34,474 nucleotides of DNA from an uncultured Ruminococcus sp. Lineage in GTDB: Bacteria > Bacillota > Clostridia > Oscillospirales > Acutalibacteraceae. Positions 31,430-34,474 of this stretch are shown here, in pieces. The position numbers and the translations under genes were made by a program. The first letter of the stretch is position 1. Each line of letters begins with the position of its first letter. The DNA is taken from contig CACZWQ010000034.1 in the NCBI GenBank assembly GCA_902784855.1, positions 1-34,474 of the forward strand. The letters run 5' to 3'. The notes beneath the pieces were generated by a model. That model saw only the letters and a program-made list of their open reading frames with translations, did no database searches and was not told the origin of the DNA.

Positions 31430-32364
31430 GTCTGTTTTTGGGGATCGACACCTCCAACTACACCACCTCCGTCGCGCTCTATGACAGCGAAACGGGCGAG
31501 ATGCGCCAGCAGAAAAAGCTGCTCCCGGTCAAGGAAGGGCAGCGCGGTCTGCGCCAGAGCGACGCGGTGTTTCATCACACCGCGCAGCTGCACGCGCTGT
31601 TTGCGGAACTTTTGAGCGGAATCGACACAAAAGCTATTGCCGCCGTGGGCGCGTCAACGCGACCGCGCCCCGTCAGCGGCTCCTATATGCCGTGTTTTAC
31701 AGTAGGGGAGAACACGGCTAAAATACTGTCAGCCGCACTTGATATCCCCTTTTGCGGCTTTTCCCATCAGGAGGGGCATATCGCGGCTGCCTTATACGGT
31801 GCGGACAGGCTTGACCTGTTCACCGAGCGCTTTCTTGCCTTTCATGTCAGCGGCGGCACCACCGAAGCCGTGCTGGCGACAGGCTCCGGCAGCGCCTTTT
31901 CCTGTGAGAAGCTTGCGGGCACGCTCGACCTCAACGCCGGGCAGGCGATCGACCGCGTCGGCTTGATGATGGGCTTGCAGTTTCCCTGCGGCATGGCGCT
32001 GGAACAGCTCGCGCTGCAAAACCGCGCGCCGATCAAGACCCATCCCAAGCTCAAAGGGCGCGACTGCTGCCTCAGCGGTGTGGAGAACCTCTGCCGCAAG
32101 CAGCTCGATGACGGAAGGGACAAGCGGGAAGTCGCCGCCTTTTGTCTGGAATACATCCGTCAGGCTCTGAGCCTGATGACCGATCGGCTGCTGGAGGAAT
32201 ACGGCGGGCTGCCGCTGGTTTATGCCGGCGGCGTGATGTCGAATACCATCATTAAAAATTCTTTTACGGAAAAATATCACGCAAGCTTCGCCCCGCCCGT
32301 TTATTCGTCCGACAACGCGGCGGGAATCGCTCTGTTGACCTGCCGTTTGCAAGAACAATCTTAA
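31426..32364 (+). CDS. Peptidase M22/TsaD-like paralogue
   Basis: A 312-aa protein of the ASKHA fold. FLGIDTSNYTTSVALYD is the first phosphate-binding loop, GFSHQEGHIAAAL has the two histidines matching the H-M-E-G-H metal motif of TsaD, FHVSGGTTEAVL is the second nucleotide loop, and YAGGVMSNTII the third. TsaD with TsaB/E/C makes t6A in tRNA; this shorter form (TsaD is about 340 aa), next to nusB and xseA, is the clostridial paralogue usually labelled O-sialoglycoprotein endopeptidase, whose job is unknown. It has the nucleotide and metal residues, so an enzymatic role is likely. It starts on the nusB stop codon. Confidence 0.85.
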   Translation: MSLFLGIDTSNYTTSVALYDSETGEMRQQKKLLPVKEGQRGLRQSDAVFHHTAQLHALFAELLSGIDTKAIAAVGASTRPRPVSGSYMPCFTVGENTAKILSAALDIPFCGFSHQEGHIAAALYGADRLDLFTERFLAFHVSGGTTEAVLATGSGSAFSCEKLAGTLDLNAGQAIDRVGLMMGLQFPCGMALEQLALQNRAPIKTHPKLKGRDCCLSGVENLCRKQLDDGRDKREVAAFCLEYIRQALSLMTDRLLEEYGGLPLVYAGGVMSNTIIKNSFTEKYHASFAPPVYSSDNAAGIALLTCRLQEQS

Positions 32365-32378
32365 TAGGATCGCTTAAC

Positions 32379-33590
32379 ATGTATACGCCGCATTTTTCAA
32401 AGCCCCCCGTGCTGACCGTTTCACAACTGAATTATTACATCAAATCCGTCATCGACAACGATCCGCGCCTCGGCGTAGTGCTGGTGTCGGGTGAGATCTC
32501 CAACTTGACCGACCACTACCGCAGCGGGCACATCTATCTTTCCCTGAAGGATCAAAAATGTGTCGTGCGCGCGGTGATGTTTGCGGGCAACGCGCGCCGC
32601 CTGCAATTCCGCCCGCAGGACGGCATGAAGGTGCTGTGCCGCGGCAGGATATCCGTCTATGAGCCGAGCGGACAGTATCAGCTCTATATCGAGGACATGC
32701 AGCCCGACGGCGTCGGGTCGCTGGCGCTCGCCTTTGAGCAGCTCAAAAACAAGCTCGCGGGCGAGGGGCTCTTTGACGAGTCGCGCAAAAAGCCGTTGCC
32801 GCGATTCCCCAAGACCGTCGGCGTGATCACCTCGCCCACGGGCGCGGCGGTGCAGGATATCCGCAACATCCTCACTCGACGGTTCCCGAATATCAACATC
32901 ATCCTCTGTCCCGTTCTGGTTCAGGGCGAGGGTGCGCCGCCGCAGCTGATTGCAGCCGTGCAGCAGCTCGACCGCGAGGGCAGGTGCGACGTCATCATTA
33001 TCGGACGCGGCGGCGGGTCTATGGAAGACCTGTGGGCGTTCAACAACGAACAGCTGGCGCGGGTGATCGCCGCCTGTCATACCCCGATCATCTCGGCGGT
33101 GGGGCATGAGACGGACTTCACCATCTGCGATTTTGTCGCCGATATGCGGGCGCCCACGCCTTCGGCAGCCGCCGAGCTGGCTGTGCCCGACATCCGAGAG
33201 CTGCGCGCCTACTACCGCTCTCAGCGGCAGTACCTGCAAAGCCTGATGGAAAACCGCCTGCGCAGTCAGCAGAATCGGCTCGACTATTGCCGCCGCTTGG
33301 CTGATCAGGCGGGACCTGCCGCAAGATGCCACCGCATGCAGGAGCAATATCAATTTTATATGCAGCGGCTCAACACGGTGATAGACAAGAAAATTTCCAT
33401 AGAAGAATTAAATCTAAAAAAATCCGCCGCCAAGCTGGAAACGCTCAATCCCCTCGCCGTCCTCAGCCGCGGCTACACCCTCACCGAGCAAAACGGCGGC
33501 GTTGTTTCTGCGCTGACGCAGCTTGACAAATCGCAGCCGTTCACTGTCACCTTCCGCGACGGCACGATCACAGCCAAAACCATCGAATAA
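32379..33590 (+). CDS. xseA: Exodeoxyribonuclease VII large subunit
   Basis: A 403-aa nuclease subunit of normal to slightly short length. The N-terminal OB fold (about 10-110) has VSGEISNLTDHYRSGHIYLSLKD. The catalytic core carries FPKTVGVITSPTGAAVQDI, VIIIGRGGGSMEDLWAFN and PIISAVGHETDFTICDFVAD, with MRAPTPSAAAELA. A helical arm with QNRLDYCRR repeats follows, and the C-terminal ALSRGYTLTE-like segment (VLSRGYTL) is present. ExoVII degrades single-stranded DNA and needs several small XseB subunits. No xseB reading frame lies between xseA and the next gene, 12 nt away, unlike the usual order, so xseB must be elsewhere or lost. Confidence 0.95.
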   Translation: MYTPHFSKPPVLTVSQLNYYIKSVIDNDPRLGVVLVSGEISNLTDHYRSGHIYLSLKDQKCVVRAVMFAGNARRLQFRPQDGMKVLCRGRISVYEPSGQYQLYIEDMQPDGVGSLALAFEQLKNKLAGEGLFDESRKKPLPRFPKTVGVITSPTGAAVQDIRNILTRRFPNINIILCPVLVQGEGAPPQLIAAVQQLDREGRCDVIIIGRGGGSMEDLWAFNNEQLARVIAACHTPIISAVGHETDFTICDFVADMRAPTPSAAAELAVPDIRELRAYYRSQRQYLQSLMENRLRSQQNRLDYCRRLADQAGPAARCHRMQEQYQFYMQRLNTVIDKKISIEELNLKKSAAKLETLNPLAVLSRGYTLTEQNGGVVSALTQLDKSQPFTVTFRDGTITAKTIE

Positions 33591-33602
33591 AAGGGTGATA
33601 CG

Positions 33603-34474
33603 ATGTCCTTTACCCATCTTCATGTGCATACCGAATACAGCCTGCTCGACGGAGCGTGCCGTATCCGCGAAATAGCCTCTGCCGCCAAGCGGAAGGGGTT
33701 TTCTTCGCTTGCCATCACCGACCACGGCGTGATGTACGGCGTGATCGATTTTTACCGCGCCTGTGAGAAGGAAGGGATCCATCCCGTCATCGGCTGCGAG
33801 GTCTATGTCGCGCCGAAGTCGCGGTTTGACAAAAGCCCCTACGAGCGGTATTACCATATGGTGCTGCTCTGCGAGAACAACACGGGCTACCGCAACCTGA
33901 TCAAGCTGGTATCCCTCGGCTTCACCGAGGGCTTTTACAACAAGCCCCGCATCGACGACAGCCTGCTCGAGCAATATCACGAGGGCTTGATCTGCCTGTC
34001 CGCCTGTCTGGCGGGCGAGATTCCGCGCAAGCTGCTGCAGCAGGACTATCAGGGCGCAAAGGAGAAGGCGATCTACTACCGCGACCTTTTCGGCAGGGAG
34101 AATTTCTTTATTGAGTTACAGGATCACGGCATCGACGAGCAGCAGCAGATCATCCCCGAGCTGGTGCGGCTGTCGCAGGAGATCGGCGTCGGCTTGGTCG
34201 CGACCAATGACAGCCATTACATCGAAAAAGAGGACAGCAAGACCCACGAGATCCTTCTGTGCATCCAGACGGGCAGCACGATCACCGACGAAAACAGGAT
34301 GGAGTTTCAAACCGATGAATTCTATCTGAAAACCGAGTCACAGATGCGCGCGCTCTTTTCGCAATATCCGCAGGCGATCGACAATACCCAAATAATCGCC
34401 GACCGCTGCCGCGTCACCTTTGAATTCGGCAAACGCAAGCTGCCGCGCTTCGATGTGCCGAACAACGAGGATCA
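33603..34474 (+). CDS. dnaE: DNA polymerase III alpha subunit, N-terminal part (cut by window end)
   Basis: The frame is open from ATG 33603 to the window end, 290 codons plus two bases. The first residues are the PHP domain of DnaE: FTHLHVHTEYSLLDGACRI, ITDHGVMYGVIDFYRACE, PVIGCEVYVAP and YHMVLLCENNTGYRNLIKLVS. Later come GLICLSACLAGEIPR, FIELQDHGIDEQQ and VATNDSHYIEKED, all standard in DnaE. It is a full-length-type start of the replicative or DnaE1-like polymerase, not the PolC form. AAAGGGTGA precedes the ATG, 12 nt after xseA, so it is in the same transcript. The remaining roughly 850 residues lie beyond the window. Confidence 0.95.
   Translation, partial: MSFTHLHVHTEYSLLDGACRIREIASAAKRKGFSSLAITDHGVMYGVIDFYRACEKEGIHPVIGCEVYVAPKSRFDKSPYERYYHMVLLCENNTGYRNLIKLVSLGFTEGFYNKPRIDDSLLEQYHEGLICLSACLAGEIPRKLLQQDYQGAKEKAIYYRDLFGRENFFIELQDHGIDEQQQIIPELVRLSQEIGVGLVATNDSHYIEKEDSKTHEILLCIQTGSTITDENRMEFQTDEFYLKTESQMRALFSQYPQAIDNTQIIADRCRVTFEFGKRKLPRFDVPNNED

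Overview
The window looks like a chromosomal segment of an endospore-forming clostridium, most likely an Oscillospirales/Ruminococcaceae-type gut or rumen bacterium. The reasons are a complete spoIIIAA-AH operon, strong AGGAGG-type ribosome binding sites, sigma-A promoters close to TTGACA-17-TATAAT, a moderately GC-rich genome, a dockerin-bearing BspA-type leucine-rich-repeat protein, and the typical clostridial pairing of a VTC polyphosphate polymerase with a DUF4956 membrane protein. No tRNA, rRNA, CRISPR array, transposase or prophage gene was recognised.

Layout. 1-2165: end of an upstream unit, a repeat-rich leader, then a two-gene ABC exporter operon. 2180-9327: an accessory stretch of single genes with their own promoters: a giant secreted LRR/dockerin protein, an EamA transporter, a GNAT acetyltransferase, a lipoprotein, and a 5'-damaged nucleotidyltransferase-like remnant. 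9454-14566 (minus strand): acn-icd, a terminator, then rex-rmuC. A near-consensus Rex operator sits on the -10 box of the acn-icd promoter, linking the oxidative TCA branch to NADH/NAD+ sensing by the neighbouring rex gene. 14905-19362: typA, a DEDD exonuclease with a zinc ribbon, and a membrane-anchored HtrA protease. 19458-22864: an OmpR-type response regulator with a histidine kinase broken by an internal deletion and frameshift, divergent from a VTC/DUF4956 operon whose promoter carries an 11-bp tandem direct repeat typical of OmpR-family binding sites. 22878-24305: an XRE regulator (TTG start) divergent from a histidine phosphatase whose consensus promoter is laid over the XRE ribosome binding site. 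24346-26148: leuB and a CpsB/YwqE-type phosphatase. 26254-30786: spoIIIAA-AH behind a sigma-E-like promoter. 30995-34474: nusB, a TsaD-like M22 paralogue, xseA, and the first 290 codons of dnaE, which runs off the window.

The most unusual non-coding signal is a dispersed family of small palindromes. Most share a central GTGAC, arms that differ between copies but stay complementary, and an ACCCA(A/G/C)TC tail. They occur around 78-220, 5891, 7603-7680 (three exact 26-bp units), 9400-9444 (two 26-bp units) and 30787-30909 (a 105-bp inverted-repeat element at the end of the spoIIIA operon). All function assignments rest on reading motifs by eye; no database search was possible.
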